Shown here piece by piece: positions 17,862 through 30,548 of a stretch of DNA of 64,000 nt (positions within the stretch are counted from its first letter, which is position 1; every line of letters begins with the position of its first letter). A program made the translations under genes and the position numbers. The notes beneath the pieces are model-generated. The model saw nothing but the letters and a program-made list of their open reading frames with translations, did no database searches and was not told the DNA's origin. This DNA is from Rhodococcus antarcticus (lineage in GTDB: Bacteria; Actinomycetota; Actinomycetes; Mycobacteriales; Mycobacteriaceae): NCBI RefSeq assembly GCF_026153295.1, contig NZ_CP110615.1, positions 1,550,001 to 1,614,000 on the forward strand, written 5' to 3'.

Positions 17862-18611
17862 TCACCGCGCGCTCCACCCGCCGTCGAGGGTGTGGCTGGA
17901 GCCGTTGGCCATGCCCCCGCCGGGGCCCGCGAGCCACACGGCCAGTCCGGCGATCTCCTCGGCGGTGACCATCCGCTTGACGGCGCTCTCGGCCAGGAAC
18001 ACCTTCTCGAGGACCTCGTCCTCGGGGATCCCGCGGGTGCGGGCCTGGTCGGCGACCTGCGCCTGCACGAGGGCGGTCTGCACGTAGCCGGGCGAGATGC
18101 AGGTGCTGGTGACCCCGCGGCCGCCGCCCTCCAGCGCGATGGTCTTGGACAGTCCCTCCAGCCCGTGCTTGGCCGCCACGTAGGCCGACTTGTACGGCGA
18201 GGCCACCAGCCCGTGCACCGAGCTGATGTTCACCACGCGACCGAAGCCCTGGGCGTACATGTGCGGCAGCGCGGCCCGGACCAGCAGGAACGGTGCCTCC
18301 AGCATCAGGGTGAGGATGCGGTGGAAGGCCTGCGGCGGGAAGTCCTCGATGGGGCTGACGTGCTGGATCCCGGCGTTGTTGACCAGCACGTCGCAGTCCA
18401 GGGTGAGCTCGGCCAGTGCCGCCGTGTCGGTCAGGTCGACCACCCACGGGGTGCCGCCGACGTCCCCGGCCACCCGGTGCGCGGCGTCGGAGTCGACGTC
18501 GGCCACCGTGACCCGGGCCCCCTCGGCGGCGAAGGCCCGGGCGATCGCCTCGCCGATGCCCGCCCCGGCCCCGGTGACCAGGACGTGCCGGTCCTGCTGG
18601 GTGCCGCTCAC
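17862..18611 (-). CDS. 3-hydroxybutyrate dehydrogenase
   Basis: A 249-aa short-chain dehydrogenase interconverting 3-hydroxybutyrate and acetoacetate. TGAGAGIGEAIA (NAD site), VNNAGIQHVSPIEDFP, INISSVHGLVASPYKSAYVAAKHGLEG (Ser, Tyr, Lys) and CISPGYVQTALVQAQ are characteristic of this enzyme rather than SDRs in general. The GTG start overlaps the stop of a 19-codon ORF (18608-18667) as GTGA, which should couple their translation. It is followed by the hydrolase gene; together they may handle polyhydroxybutyrate monomers. Confidence 0.88.
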   Translation of the reverse strand: MSGTQQDRHVLVTGAGAGIGEAIARAFAAEGARVTVADVDSDAAHRVAGDVGGTPWVVDLTDTAALAELTLDCDVLVNNAGIQHVSPIEDFPPQAFHRILTLMLEAPFLLVRAALPHMYAQGFGRVVNISSVHGLVASPYKSAYVAAKHGLEGLSKTIALEGGGRGVTSTCISPGYVQTALVQAQVADQARTRGIPEDEVLEKVFLAESAVKRMVTAEEIAGLAVWLAGPGGGMANGSSHTLDGGWSAR

Positions 18612-18667
18612 CCCAGGGCTCCCGGCACGGCGCAGGTCGGGGATCGGTGCAGCTCGTCCAGGGCCAT
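18608..18667 (-). CDS. possible leader peptide (19 aa) before 3-hydroxybutyrate dehydrogenase
   Basis: ATG at 18667 opens a 19-codon frame, MALDELHRSPTCAVPGALG, preceded by the strong ribosome site GAGGAGG. Its TGA overlaps the GTG start of the dehydrogenase. The dehydrogenase itself has only a modest GGGAG, so ribosomes finishing this frame may load it. It could instead mark a mis-set start, but the frames differ, so no simple extension is possible. Confidence 0.5.
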   Translation of the reverse strand: MALDELHRSPTCAVPGALG

Positions 18668-18749
18668 CGTGGGACCTCCTCGGTGTGGTGGTCCCACTCT
18701 TGCAGGCCCGCCCGGGGACACCGCGCCGGGACCCCCGGCACCGGGACGG

Positions 18750-20201
18750 TCAGGTCCCGCAGAACGTGCGGTACCCCGGGGAGGCGTCCGGGTCCGGCGC
18801 GGCGTAGCGCTCCAGCCCGGGGCGCTCCCGGTACGGGTCCGAGACCGCGTCCAGCAGCTGCTGCAGGGGTGCGAGGTCACCCTCGGTGCCCGCCGCGAGC
18901 GCCTCCTCCACCAGGTGGTTGCGCGGGACGTAGACCGGGTTCACCCGGTCCATCACCTCGGCGTCGGGCCCCAGCGCACGCCACCGCTCGAGCCAGCCGT
19001 CGATCGCGCCCAGGTCCAGCACCAGGCTGCGCGCGGGCTCGGCGTCGCCGCGGGCCGCGTGGCCCAGGGCCCGGAAGAAGCTCGTGTGGTCCACGTGGTC
19101 GCGGGTCATCAGCCCCAGCAGCTCGTCGCGCAGGGGAGCGTGGTCAGAGTCCTCCGGCAGGCCGAGCTTGGCCCGCATCCCGGCCGACCAGGCGGCGTCG
19201 TAGGACGGTTCGAAGCGACCCAGCACCTCGACCACCGCCGCGACGGCCTGCTCCTCGTCCTCGTGGACCAGCGGCAGCAGGGCCTCCGCGAGCCGGGCCA
19301 GGTTCCACTGCGTCACCACGGGCTGGTTGCCGTAGGCGTAGCGCCCGGCGTGGTCGATCGAGCTGAAGACGGTCGCCGGGTCGTGGGCGTCCAGGAACGC
19401 GCACGGTCCGTAGTCGATGGTCTCGCCCGAGATGGTCACGTTGTCGGTGTTCAGCACCCCGTGGACGAAACCCACCAGCATCCAGCGTGCGACGAGGGTG
19501 GCCTGCGCGGAGACGACACCGGCGAACAGGGCGAGGTAGGGGTTCTCGGCGTCGGCCGCGGCCGGGTGGTGCCGGGCGATCGCGTGGTCGGCCAGGCGGC
19601 GCAGCAGGTCCGGGTCGCCGGTGGCGCGGGCGAGCTGGAAGCTGCCCACCCGGAGGTGGCTGCTCGCGGTGCGGGCGAGCACCGCGCCGGGCAGCAGGTC
19701 CTCCCGCACGACGTGGCGACCGGTGGCGGTGACGGCCAGGGACCGGGTGGTGGGGATGCCGAGGGCGTGCATCGCCTCGCTGGTGACGTGCTCGCGCAGC
19801 ATCGGTCCCACCGCGGCCAGCCCGTCACCCCCGCGGGCGAACGGGGTGCGGCCGGAGCCCTTGAGGTGCAGGTCCCGCAGGGTCCCGTCGGCCGCGGTGA
19901 GCTCACCGAGCAGCAGGGCCCGTCCGTCCCCGAGCCGGGGGCTGTACTGGCCGAACTGGTGCCCGGCGTAGGCCTGCGCCACCGGCGTGGCGCCCGCGGG
20001 AACGGCGTTGCCGGTGAGCAGGCCCACCCCGGCCCCGCTCCGCAGCCACGCCGGGTCCAGCCCGAGCTCGGTGGCCAGCGCCTCGTTCAGGACCAGCACC
20101 TGCGGGTCGGGTGCCGCCTCGGCCTGCCACGGCTGCGCCATCTCGGGCAGCGCACGCGCGAAGAGGGCTTGCAGCGACACGGTCGGCGGAGCCTGGGTCA
20201 T
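18750..20201 (-). CDS. selO: protein adenylyltransferase SelO (YdiU, UPF0061)
   Basis: A 483-aa pseudokinase-fold enzyme that transfers AMP from ATP to Ser, Thr or Tyr of target proteins, linked to redox stress. The family signatures are present: [63 protein letters not shown] and [28 protein letters not shown]. The C-terminus is FCGT, so a cysteine stands near the position used by selenocysteine in some eukaryotic forms. Its ATG overlaps the stop of the NDH-2 gene (ATGA), so the two are translationally coupled. Confidence 0.95.
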   Translation of the reverse strand: MTQAPPTVSLQALFARALPEMAQPWQAEAAPDPQVLVLNEALATELGLDPAWLRSGAGVGLLTGNAVPAGATPVAQAYAGHQFGQYSPRLGDGRALLLGELTAADGTLRDLHLKGSGRTPFARGGDGLAAVGPMLREHVTSEAMHALGIPTTRSLAVTATGRHVVREDLLPGAVLARTASSHLRVGSFQLARATGDPDLLRRLADHAIARHHPAAADAENPYLALFAGVVSAQATLVARWMLVGFVHGVLNTDNVTISGETIDYGPCAFLDAHDPATVFSSIDHAGRYAYGNQPVVTQWNLARLAEALLPLVHEDEEQAVAAVVEVLGRFEPSYDAAWSAGMRAKLGLPEDSDHAPLRDELLGLMTRDHVDHTSFFRALGHAARGDAEPARSLVLDLGAIDGWLERWRALGPDAEVMDRVNPVYVPRNHLVEEALAAGTEGDLAPLQQLLDAVSDPYRERPGLERYAAPDPDASPGYRTFCGT

Positions 20202-21538
20202 GACGTCGAGGCTACGTCCGGCTCTCCGGTCGACCAGGTGTAGGGCTGCTCCGGGGACGTCGAGGTGCCGAGCAGGAACGCGCGGTCGGTCCGACGTGCC
20301 CGGGCGATGGTGCCCAGCCAGGTGGCGACGGTGCTGACCCGGTTCTGCACGCCGGTGAGGAAGGCGATGTGGATGAGACCCCAGCCGAGCCAGCCCGGGA
20401 ACCCGGCCAGCTTCACCGGGCCGGCCTGCAGCAGGGCGTGCCCTCGGCTGATGTAGGCCGCCGAGCCGAGGTCCCGGTACCGGTAGGGCGTGCGGGGTGC
20501 GCCGGCGAGGTCGGCCCGGATGCAGGCCGCCGCGTGCAGGCCGCCCTGCATGGCGTTCTCGGCCACGCCGGGAAGGTGGTCGCGCCCGGCGAGGTCGCCG
20601 ATGACGAACACCTCCGGGTGACCGGGAACGGTCAGGTCGGCGTCGACGGCGATGCGCCCCGACCGGTCGCTGGTGGCTCCGAGCACCTCCGCGACCCGGC
20701 GCGCGAAGGGCACGGCCTCCACCCCCGCGGTCCACAGGACGGTCCGGGCGGTGTGCTCCTCGTCGGGGCCACCGGCCTTCGGCGAGACGGTGACCCCGTC
20801 ACGGCGGACGTCGGTGACGTGCACCCCCAGGTGAACCTCCACCCCCAGCTGCTCCAGGGTCCGGGTGGCCTTGCCCGACAGCCCGGGGGCGAAGCTCGTC
20901 AGCAGCCGGTCCCCTCCGTCGAACAGCAGCACCCGGGCGTCGGTGGGGTTGATGCTGTGGAACTCGTGGGCCAGGGCGCGGGTGGCCATCTCCCGGATCT
21001 GCCCGGCCAGCTCCACCCCCGTGGGACCTCCCCCGGTCACGACGAAGGTGAGCCAGGAGTCCCGCTCGGGACCCGGGGGCAGCGTCTCGGCGATCTCGAA
21101 CGCGCCGAACAGCCGCCGCCGGATGGTGAGGGCGTCGTCGAGGGTCTTCATCCCCGGCGCCCACCTCGCGAACTCCTCGTGACCGAAGTAGGACTGCCGC
21201 ATGCCCGCGGCCAGCACGAGCACGTCGTAGTCGAGCGTGTAGCTGGTGGCGTCCGGCCGGCGGGCGGTGACGCGGCGGGCCGCGGGGTCGAGGTCGACGG
21301 CGTCCCCGAGCAGGGTCGTGACGTTGCGGTGGCCCGCGAGCTCCTCGCGCAGCGAGCGGCTGATCTGGCCGACGCTGAGCGTGCCCGTGGCGCACTGGTA
21401 GAGCAGCGGCTGGAACACGTGTCCGGCCGCGCGGTCCAGGAGCGTGACGTCCACGTCCGCACCACCGAGCTTCCGGGCGCAGAACAGCCCGCCGAACCCG
21501 CCACCGATGACCAGCACCCTCGTCCGCCCGTTGCCCAC
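20198..21538 (-). CDS. ndh: type II NADH dehydrogenase
   Basis: A 446-aa single-subunit flavoprotein that passes electrons from NADH to menaquinone without pumping protons. The FAD site is [18 protein letters not shown] and the NAD site [43 protein letters not shown] and FVIGDLAG complete the NDH-2 pattern. C-terminal helix [15 protein letters not shown] is the likely membrane anchor. The GTG at 21538 is 10 bases after the CBS-like gene stop. It overlaps selO downstream. The reading frame continues upstream, but that part lacks family similarity. Confidence 0.92.
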   Translation of the reverse strand: MGNGRTRVLVIGGGFGGLFCARKLGGADVDVTLLDRAAGHVFQPLLYQCATGTLSVGQISRSLREELAGHRNVTTLLGDAVDLDPAARRVTARRPDATSYTLDYDVLVLAAGMRQSYFGHEEFARWAPGMKTLDDALTIRRRLFGAFEIAETLPPGPERDSWLTFVVTGGGPTGVELAGQIREMATRALAHEFHSINPTDARVLLFDGGDRLLTSFAPGLSGKATRTLEQLGVEVHLGVHVTDVRRDGVTVSPKAGGPDEEHTARTVLWTAGVEAVPFARRVAEVLGATSDRSGRIAVDADLTVPGHPEVFVIGDLAGRDHLPGVAENAMQGGLHAAACIRADLAGAPRTPYRYRDLGSAAYISRGHALLQAGPVKLAGFPGWLGWGLIHIAFLTGVQNRVSTVATWLGTIARARRTDRAFLLGTSTSPEQPYTWSTGEPDVASTS

Positions 21539-21548
21539 CCGGACGAGG

Positions 21549-22004
21549 CTAGCCACGTCCCGCGGCAGCTGCGCGATCGCACTCCCGGGCTGCCACACCC
21601 GCGTCGGTGCAGAAGCTGCTGCCGTCGGCCCGCAGGCACAGCAGCCCCACCAGCTCCCGCCGCGGTCCCACCACGGCCAGGCGCCGCTGCCCGGTGGCGA
21701 CGAGCCGGCGGTGGGCGTCCAGGGCGGGGGTCGCCGGGTCCACCGTGCGCCCGGCGAGGGTCGCCAGCCCGAGGGCGGCCGAGGACCCCGCCGCGCCGTC
21801 CGGGAGGTCGCTGCGGAGCAGGGTTCCGAGGAGCAGCGTGAGAGGGCGTCGATCGGAGGTGCGCCGGGTGGTGTCGACGAGCAGCACCACGTGCACGTGG
21901 GCGTCGGTGAAGGCGGCCCGCACCTCCCCGACGGTGGTGTCCGCGGGCAGCGTCTTCGGAGCGGTGACCGCCACCTCGCGCACGGTCGCTCCGGAGGGGA
22001 TCAC
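21549..22004 (-). CDS. CBS-domain-like protein
   Basis: A 151-aa soluble protein built from two repeats that look like CBS units: TVREVAVTAPKTLPADTTVGEVRAAFTDAHVHVVLLVD, and later AGRTVDPATPALDAHRRLVATGQRRLAVV followed by ELVGLLCLR. CBS pairs bind adenine nucleotides and regulate partners. GAGGAG lies 5 bases before the GTG. It is the first gene of the ndh-selO operon, so an adenylate- or NADH-sensing role is plausible but inferred. Confidence 0.65.
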   Translation of the reverse strand: MIPSGATVREVAVTAPKTLPADTTVGEVRAAFTDAHVHVVLLVDTTRRTSDRRPLTLLLGTLLRSDLPDGAAGSSAALGLATLAGRTVDPATPALDAHRRLVATGQRRLAVVGPRRELVGLLCLRADGSSFCTDAGVAARECDRAAAAGRG

Positions 22005-22118
22005 GGGACTCCTCTCGAGCGCCTGGGGGGACGACCGGTGGGTCGGTCGACGACGACCCCCATCCTCGCGCCGAACGCCGCCCGAGCGCACGACGGAGGT
22101 CGGTTGCGCACCCGCGGG

Positions 22119-22421
22119 TCAGGAGTCGAGGGGGATCCGTCGGGAGTAGATCGTCTTGACCGGGCGCGCGACGACGATCTCGGCGAGCTGGTGGGCCCCC
22201 TCGGGGGTCAGCCGCCAGGCGGCGTAGGCGTCGTGGTCAGCCGTGCTCGCCCACTGCTCGACGACGACCACCCGGGCGGGGTCCGCATCGTCGACGATCA
22301 CCTCGAGCCCCTCGTTGCCGGGCCACGCGCGGGTGGCCTCGAGGGTCTCCCGGATGACGGTCGCGGCCTCCTCGAGCCGGCCGGCGTCGAGCTGGAGCTC
22401 GAGGTGGACGATCGTGGTCAT
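22119..22421 (-). CDS. antibiotic biosynthesis monooxygenase (ABM) fold protein
   Basis: A 100-aa dimeric ferredoxin-like fold protein. TTIVHLELQLDAGRLEEAATVIRETLEATRAWPG, the VEQWASTADHDAYAAWRLTPEG block and the VARPVKTIYSRRI end match small ABM/quinol monooxygenase-like proteins. Such proteins degrade haem, oxidise polyketide quinols, or have unknown roles. The ATG is preceded by GGAG. It diverges from the enoyl reductase gene. Confidence 0.8.
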   Translation of the reverse strand: MTTIVHLELQLDAGRLEEAATVIRETLEATRAWPGNEGLEVIVDDADPARVVVVEQWASTADHDAYAAWRLTPEGAHQLAEIVVARPVKTIYSRRIPLDS

Positions 22422-22565
22422 GGCGGTCTCCGTCCTGCACCGGGTGCCCGGTGTCGGGCACCATCGTGCCCGTCGTCGCCGGTGGCTCCGGAGCCGGGCC
22501 GGGGGGCAGTGGTGGGATGGTGCCCACGCCACCCCCTCCCCACCCCGACCCCGTACGGAGCTGAC

Positions 22566-23813
22566 ATGACGACCCGAGATCTCGACCTCGTCCTGCACGG
22601 AGCGACCGGGTTCGTCGGAGCGCTGACCGCGGCCCACCTGGCCGCCGCCGCCCCCGCGGGCACCCGCATCGCCCTCTCCGGCCGCTCGGCGAAGAAGCTG
22701 CGCGCCGTGCGGGACGCCCTGGGCCCCGCCGCCGCGGGCTGGGAGCTGGTCGTGGCCGACGCCACCGACCAGGACGCGCTGGACGAGCTCGCCCGGCGGA
22801 CGACGGCCGTGATCACCACCGTGGGCCCGTACGCCGCCCACGGGATGCCGCTGGCCCGGGCCTGCGCCCGGGCGGGCACGCACTACGGCGACCTCACCGG
22901 TGAGCCGCTGTTCGTCCGGCGCTGCATCGACGAGCTCGACGCCACCGCGGTCGCCTCCGGGGCGCGGATCGTCAGCTCGTGCGGGTTCGACTCCGTCCCG
23001 TCGGACCTCAGCGTGCTCCTGCTGCACCAGCGGGTGGCCGCCGACGCCGCGGGCTCCCTGGGCGACACGACGATGGTGGCCGTGGCCAAGGGTGGCGTGA
23101 GCGGGGGCACGATCGCCTCCGGGCGCGGGCAGATGGCCGCCGTCGCTGCCGATCCGTCGCTGGGTGCCGTGCTGGCCGACCCGTACACGCTGAGCCCGGA
23201 CCGGGCCCGGGAGCCCGACCTCGGACCGCAGTCCGACCGGGCCCTGCAGCGTGCCGCGACGATCGACCCGAGCCTGACCGGGTGGGTCGCCAGCTTCCTG
23301 ATGGCCTACCACAACACGCGGATCGTCCGGCGCAGCGCGGCGCTGCTGGACTGGTCCTACGGGCCGACGTTCCGCTACCGAGAGGTGATGAGCACGGGCA
23401 GCTCGTTCGCGGCACCCGTGCTCGCCGCCGGGATGGCCGGGGCCCTGGCCGGCTACGACCTCCTCGGCCCACTCGTCTCCCGCGGGGTGGGGCTGAAGGT
23501 CCTCGACCGCGTGGCGCCCAAGCCCGGCACCGGGCCGGACGAGGCCACCCGCGAGGGGGGGTACTTCACCCTGCGCACCTACACCCGCACCACCACCGGC
23601 GACCGCTACCGGGCGACCTTCGCCGCCCAGGGCGACCCCGGGTACAAGGCCACGGCGGTCCTGCTCGGCGAGGCCGGCCTCGCCCTGGCCCTGGACGGTG
23701 AGCGCCTGCCCGTCGCGGCCGGGGTGCTCACCCCCGCCACCGCCCTCGGTGAGGTGCTCGCCGACCGGTTGCGCGCCGCAGGCATGACGATCACCGTCGA
23801 CCGGCTCCGCTGA
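22566..23813 (+). CDS. trans-acting enoyl reductase / saccharopine dehydrogenase-like protein
   Basis: A 415-aa NAD(P)-dependent protein of the saccharopine dehydrogenase-like family that includes the mycobacterial trans-acting enoyl reductases of lipid synthesis. The N-terminus LDLVLHGATGFVGALTAAHLA is the Rossmann motif; VITTVGPYAAHGMPLARACARAGTHYGDLTGE and SCGFDSVPSDL follow. AVAKGGVSGGTIASG is typical of the actinobacterial branch. A hydrophobic stretch near residues 275-300 suggests membrane association. Its lipid target is unknown. Confidence 0.85.
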   Translation: MTTRDLDLVLHGATGFVGALTAAHLAAAAPAGTRIALSGRSAKKLRAVRDALGPAAAGWELVVADATDQDALDELARRTTAVITTVGPYAAHGMPLARACARAGTHYGDLTGEPLFVRRCIDELDATAVASGARIVSSCGFDSVPSDLSVLLLHQRVAADAAGSLGDTTMVAVAKGGVSGGTIASGRGQMAAVAADPSLGAVLADPYTLSPDRAREPDLGPQSDRALQRAATIDPSLTGWVASFLMAYHNTRIVRRSAALLDWSYGPTFRYREVMSTGSSFAAPVLAAGMAGALAGYDLLGPLVSRGVGLKVLDRVAPKPGTGPDEATREGGYFTLRTYTRTTTGDRYRATFAAQGDPGYKATAVLLGEAGLALALDGERLPVAAGVLTPATALGEVLADRLRAAGMTITVDRLR

Positions 23814-23832
23814 CCGCCCCAGGACCGTGGCC

Positions 23833-24459
23833 TCAGGACCGCGTCCCGGGCACCCAGCCAGGGGCCCGGGCCACCACCCACGTCACGGCGGCGAGGACGA
23901 CGGCGACGACCGCGGAGGTCAGGGCCACCCCGGCGTAGCCGGCCGTCGCGGGGTCCAGGAACGGGTAGGGGTACCAGCCGACCACCCGACCGCGCACCAG
24001 GCTGTGGACGAGGTAGGCGGCCGGCACCGCCAGCCACAGCAGGGCTCGCCGGTAGGGCACCGCCGCGGACCGTCCGCTCAGCACCCAGTCGAGCAGGACC
24101 GCGGCCGGCATGAGGTAGTGCAGCACGGTGTTGTCCCACGGCACCGCGGTGAGCTCGTTCGCGGGACGGTTCGACAGCAGCACGATGAACACGAGCGCGA
24201 CGGTGGTCATGTACAGCGCGACCGCGCCCCGGAACACCTCGAGCCCCGTGGAGCGGGTCCTCGTGGCTGCGGCCACGGCGCCCAGCACGAGGCTCACCAC
24301 GGCCAGCACGTTGGACTCGATGGTGAAGTAGCTGAAGAAGTTCGCCGGCACGAAGACGCCCCGGGCCACCAGGGTGGCGATCTCGGTGACGACCGCGCTG
24401 AACCCGAGGAACGCCAGCGCCAGCCGGACGGACACCAGGGGCCACCGCGCCCCGCTCAC
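23833..24459 (-). CDS. Pr6Pr family membrane protein
   Basis: A 208-aa six-helix membrane protein. [34 protein letters not shown] and WYPYPFLDP are typical of this actinobacterial family, distantly related to FAR-17a/AIG1 proteins whose eukaryotic members are hydrolases using Thr and His. Here the Thr in FTIESN and His in VLHYLMP are the candidate pair. Its GTG overlaps the ppsA stop (GTGA), so it is coupled to PEP synthase, although no functional link is known. Confidence 0.8.
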   Translation of the reverse strand: MSGARWPLVSVRLALAFLGFSAVVTEIATLVARGVFVPANFFSYFTIESNVLAVVSLVLGAVAAATRTRSTGLEVFRGAVALYMTTVALVFIVLLSNRPANELTAVPWDNTVLHYLMPAAVLLDWVLSGRSAAVPYRRALLWLAVPAAYLVHSLVRGRVVGWYPYPFLDPATAGYAGVALTSAVVAVVLAAVTWVVARAPGWVPGTRS

Positions 24460-26840
24460 CGGCGCGTCTTCGCCAGGTGGAGCCAGGTGTCGACGACGGT
24501 GTCGGGGTTCAGCGACATCGTCTCGATCCCCTTGTCCACCAGCCACTCCGCGAGGTCCGGGTGGTCGCTGGGCCCCTGCCCGCAGATGCCGACGTACTTG
24601 CCGCGCGCCAGGCAGGCCGTGATGGCCATCTCGATGACGGCGAGCACCGCGGGATCCCTCTCGTCGAAGCCGGCCGCGACCAGGCTGGAGTCGCGGTCCA
24701 GGCCCAGCACCAGCTGCGTCATGTCGTTGGAGCCGATGGAGAACCCGTCGACGTGGTCGAGGAAGGCGTCGGCCAGCAGCGCGTTGGAGGGCAGCTCGCA
24801 CATCATCACCACCGAGAGGTCGTTCTCCCCGCGACGCAGGCCGTGGCTGGCCAGCAGCTCGACGACGCCCACGATCTCGCTCACCGTGCGCACGAACGGG
24901 ATCATGATCTTGACGTTGGTCAGCCCCATCTCGTCGCGGACGTGCCGCAGCGCCTCGCACTCCATGGCGAAGCACTCCGCGAAGTCGGCCGAGAGGTAGC
25001 GGGACGCGCCGCGGTAGCCCAGCATCGGGTTCTCCTCGTGCGGCTCGTAGGCCTCCCCGCCGAGCAGGTTCGCGTACTCGTTGCTCTTGAAGTCGCTCAT
25101 CCGCACGATCACCGGCTCCGGTGCGAAGGCCGCGGCGATCATCGAGATGCCCTCGGCCACCCGCTGCACGAAGTACGCCCGGGCCGAGGGGTAGGCCGCG
25201 ATCCGCTCGGTGATCTTCGCCTTCAGCGGGGCGTCCAGGGTGTCGAGCTCCAGCAGCGCGCGGGGGTGCACCCCGACCTGGCGGTTGATGATGAACTCGA
25301 GCCGCGCGAGCCCCACGCCGGCGTGCGGCAGCCGGGAGAACGCGAACGCCTGCTCCGGGGTCCCCACGTTCATCATGATCTTGGTGGGGATCTCGGGCAT
25401 GGCGTCGAGCCGGGTCTGCTCCACCTCGAAGTCGACCAGGCCCTCGTACACCAGGCCGGTGTCGCCCTCGGCGCAGGAGACGGTGACCTCCTGGCCGTCG
25501 GACAGGGTGCGGGTGGCGTCGCCGGTGCCGACGACGGCAGGGATGCCCAGCTCGCGGGCGATGATCGCGGCGTGGCAGGTGCGCCCGCCGCGGTTGGTGA
25601 CGATGGCCGAGGCCCGCTTCATGATCGGCTCCCAGTCGGGGTCGGTCATGTCGGCCACGAGCACGTCGCCGGGGGTGAAGGAGTCCATCTCCTCGATGTC
25701 GGAGAGCACCCGGACCGCGCCCGCCCCGATCTTCTGACCGATGGCGCGACCCTCGACGACCACGTTCCCGGTGCCGGTGAGCCGGAAGCGCTCGGTGGTG
25801 CTGCCGGTACGGCTCTGGACCGTCTCGGGCCGCGCCTGGAGGATGGAGATCTTCCCCGTCAGGCCGTCCTTGCCCCACTCGACGTCCATCGGGCGGCCGT
25901 AGTGCTCCTCGATCTTCACCGCCTGCCGGGCCAGCTCCTCCACCTCGTCGTCGGACAGCGAGAGCAGCCCGCGCTGGGCGGGGTCCACGTCCACGAACTC
26001 GGTCGTGCGCCCGACGGTCGCGTCGTCGGTGTAGACCATCTTGGTGGCCTTCTCGCCCACCCCGCGCTTGAGGATCGCCGGGCGGCCGGCCGCCAGGGCC
26101 GGCTTGTAGACGTAGAACTCGTCGGGGTTCACCGCGCCCTGCACCACACCCTCACCGAGGCCGTAGGCCGAGGTCACGAACACCGCGTCGCGGAAGCCGG
26201 ACTCGGTGTCCATGGTGAACAGCACCCCGGACGCCCCGACGTCGGAACGCACCATCCGCTGCACCCCGGCCGAGAGCGAGACCGCCTCGTGGGCGAAGCC
26301 GTGGTGCACCCGGTAGGCGATGGCGCGGTCGTTGTAGAGGGAGGCGTAGACCTCGCGGATGGCCTGCAGCACGGCGTCGATGCCGCGCACGTTCAGGAAG
26401 GTCTCCTGCTGCCCGGCGAAGGAGGCGTCCGGGAGGTCCTCCGCGGTGGCGCTGGAGCGGACGGCGAACGAGGCCTCCGCGTCACCCCCGACGAGCTGGT
26501 CGTAGGCCGCGCGGACGTCGGCCTCCAGCGCGGGCGGGAACGGCTGCTCGACCACCAGCGTTCGGATCTCCTTGCCCGCGGCGGCCAGCGCCCGCACGTC
26601 GTCGGTGTCCAGGGCGCGCAGCTGGTCGTTGATGCGGTCCGCGAGGCCGGTGTCGCCGAGGAAGCGCTGGTAGGCCGACGCCGTGGTGGCGAAGCCGTCC
26701 GGCACGCTGACCCCGGCGTCGGCCAGGTTGGAGATCATCTCGCCGAGCGAGGAGTTCTTCCCGCCGACGACCTCCAGGTCCCCCAGCCCGATCTCGGCGA
26801 ACCAGCGGACGTTGTCCTCTGCGGTGGTGTCCGTGCTCAT
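24456..26840 (-). CDS. ppsA: phosphoenolpyruvate synthase
   Basis: A 794-aa enzyme making PEP from pyruvate and ATP, the entry to gluconeogenesis. The N-terminal ATP-grasp part starts [12 protein letters not shown]; the phosphohistidine loop is [23 protein letters not shown] (about 410-432), and the C-terminal PEP barrel holds [18 protein letters not shown] and [10 protein letters not shown] with the catalytic Cys. The length matches E. coli PpsA. The start ATG overlaps ppsR (ATGA). Pairing with PpsR implies control by threonyl phosphorylation next to the catalytic His. Confidence 0.97.
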   Translation of the reverse strand: MSTDTTAEDNVRWFAEIGLGDLEVVGGKNSSLGEMISNLADAGVSVPDGFATTASAYQRFLGDTGLADRINDQLRALDTDDVRALAAAGKEIRTLVVEQPFPPALEADVRAAYDQLVGGDAEASFAVRSSATAEDLPDASFAGQQETFLNVRGIDAVLQAIREVYASLYNDRAIAYRVHHGFAHEAVSLSAGVQRMVRSDVGASGVLFTMDTESGFRDAVFVTSAYGLGEGVVQGAVNPDEFYVYKPALAAGRPAILKRGVGEKATKMVYTDDATVGRTTEFVDVDPAQRGLLSLSDDEVEELARQAVKIEEHYGRPMDVEWGKDGLTGKISILQARPETVQSRTGSTTERFRLTGTGNVVVEGRAIGQKIGAGAVRVLSDIEEMDSFTPGDVLVADMTDPDWEPIMKRASAIVTNRGGRTCHAAIIARELGIPAVVGTGDATRTLSDGQEVTVSCAEGDTGLVYEGLVDFEVEQTRLDAMPEIPTKIMMNVGTPEQAFAFSRLPHAGVGLARLEFIINRQVGVHPRALLELDTLDAPLKAKITERIAAYPSARAYFVQRVAEGISMIAAAFAPEPVIVRMSDFKSNEYANLLGGEAYEPHEENPMLGYRGASRYLSADFAECFAMECEALRHVRDEMGLTNVKIMIPFVRTVSEIVGVVELLASHGLRRGENDLSVVMMCELPSNALLADAFLDHVDGFSIGSNDMTQLVLGLDRDSSLVAAGFDERDPAVLAVIEMAITACLARGKYVGICGQGPSDHPDLAEWLVDKGIETMSLNPDTVVDTWLHLAKTRR

Positions 26841-27730
26841 GCGCGGGTGGTCCTTCCTCGGGGTTGGTCACGGCCGGAGCGCTCGTCGGCGCGCCGCTGG
26901 CGGGCCAGGGTCTGGATGACGACGGCGGCGATCTCCTCGACCGACGCCGCCGAGGTGTCGACGGTGGGCAGGTGGTGGGTGGAGTACATCTCGCCCGCCT
27001 GCCGAAGCTCCCACCGGCACTGGTCCTCGGAGGCGTACCGGGAGTCGGGGCGACGCTCCTGGCGCACCCGGCTCAGCCGCGACGCCGTCGTGGTCAGCCC
27101 GAAGCACCGGCCGGCGAGGTCCTGGACGGGGCGCGGCAGGTCGGTGGTCTCCAGGTCCTCGTCGACGAGGGGGTAGTTGGCCACGAAGAGTCCGTGCTGC
27201 AGGGCCAGGTACATCGCGGTGGGGGTCTTGCCGCAGCGCGAGGGGGCCAGCAGCACCACGTCGGCCCGGTCGAGCCCGCGCGTGCCCAGGCCGTCGTCGT
27301 GCTCGATGGCGAACTCGATGGCGGCCATCCGGCTGTTGTAGCGCCGGACGTCGCCCACCCCGTGCAGCCGGCGGGCCTCGCGCAGCCCGCGCTGGCCCAG
27401 CTGGGCCTCCACCATCCCCATGTGCATCCCGAAGAAGTCGATGATGGGGGCCCTGGTGCGCAGCAGCTCCTCGCGCACCTCGTCCACGGCCGCGGTGGTG
27501 AACACCAGCGGGGTCACCGGCCCCTCCATGGCCTCGTCGAGCTGCGCGACCACCTCACGGGCCTGCTCGACGGTCGAGATGAAGGGGATGAGGGTCCGCT
27601 CGAAGGACACGTCGGGAAACTGGATGAGCAGCGCGTTGCCCATCGTCTCCGCGCTGATCCCGGTGCTGTCGGAGAGGAAGAACACGGGCACGACGTGGTC
27701 GTCGTCGGGGGTGCTGACCGCGGCGGTCAC
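26837..27730 (-). CDS. ppsR: PEP synthase regulatory protein (kinase/pyrophosphorylase)
   Basis: A 297-aa DUF299 bifunctional protein that inactivates PEP synthase by ADP-dependent threonine phosphorylation and reactivates it with phosphate. [22 protein letters not shown] opens the protein, and the P-loop-like [19 protein letters not shown] lies near residues 157-175. [17 protein letters not shown] and [13 protein letters not shown] are also family blocks. The C-terminal 20 residues are Arg/Gln-rich and atypical. It is the first gene of a three-gene overlapping operon. Confidence 0.95.
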   Translation of the reverse strand: MTAAVSTPDDDHVVPVFFLSDSTGISAETMGNALLIQFPDVSFERTLIPFISTVEQAREVVAQLDEAMEGPVTPLVFTTAAVDEVREELLRTRAPIIDFFGMHMGMVEAQLGQRGLREARRLHGVGDVRRYNSRMAAIEFAIEHDDGLGTRGLDRADVVLLAPSRCGKTPTAMYLALQHGLFVANYPLVDEDLETTDLPRPVQDLAGRCFGLTTTASRLSRVRQERRPDSRYASEDQCRWELRQAGEMYSTHHLPTVDTSAASVEEIAAVVIQTLARQRRADERSGRDQPRGRTTRA

Positions 27731-27848
27731 GGCTCACCCCGGTGCGAGGTGGGCGCGGGCGGCACGGGACGGGCTCTCACGGTGGTGCGACCTCCCAGGA
27801 CGACGGCGTCGATCGTCACGGCACCGGTGATCGTCACAGCATCACGGT

Positions 27849-27867
27849 GTGGACCGCCGCGGTCCAC
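27849..27867. promoter_or_regulatory. 19-bp palindrome upstream of the UvrA-like gene
   Basis: GTGGACCGC (27849-27857) and GCGGTCCAC (27859-27867) are exact reverse complements around one C, in the gap between divergent ppsR and the UvrA-like gene. A repeated GATCGTCAC lies just before it (near 27813 and 27831). It has the form of a dimeric repressor site. The cognate regulator is not in view. Confidence 0.45.
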
Positions 27868-27929
27868 CACTGCGGCTGCGCGCGCCTCGTCGTCAACACC
27901 CCGGAACGGCCGCGACGTACGGTGCCGGG

Positions 27930-30359
<2,430 letters not shown>

Positions 30360-30548
30360 CGCCTTCGTTCTGCGCCGGTCGGGCGGGACTGGTTCGTTGA
30401 TCACGTTCGAGGCTCGGCCCGCTCCAGAGTCCGGGTGCGCCGAGCCCCCGCACCGCCGTCCGGCGGTGACCGTCGCGCCCGTGCGCACGGGACCCACTCC
30501 CACGGGCCGTCCGCAGCGCAGCGCCGCACGGTCGGCCGGAGGACACCC
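30360..30548. other. intergenic, stem-loop only
   Basis: A 189-bp gap. CGCCGTCCGGCGG near 30464 can form a short GC stem and may end uvrA-like transcription. Nothing else is recognised. Confidence 0.25.

Noticed and set aside
20369-21841. 490-codon plus-strand frame over ndh
   Set aside because: Shadow of the well-supported NDH-2 gene; composition is not protein-like.
30464-30480. Riboswitch or structured RNA after the UvrA-like gene
   Set aside because: Only one short GC stem is visible, with no conserved motif.
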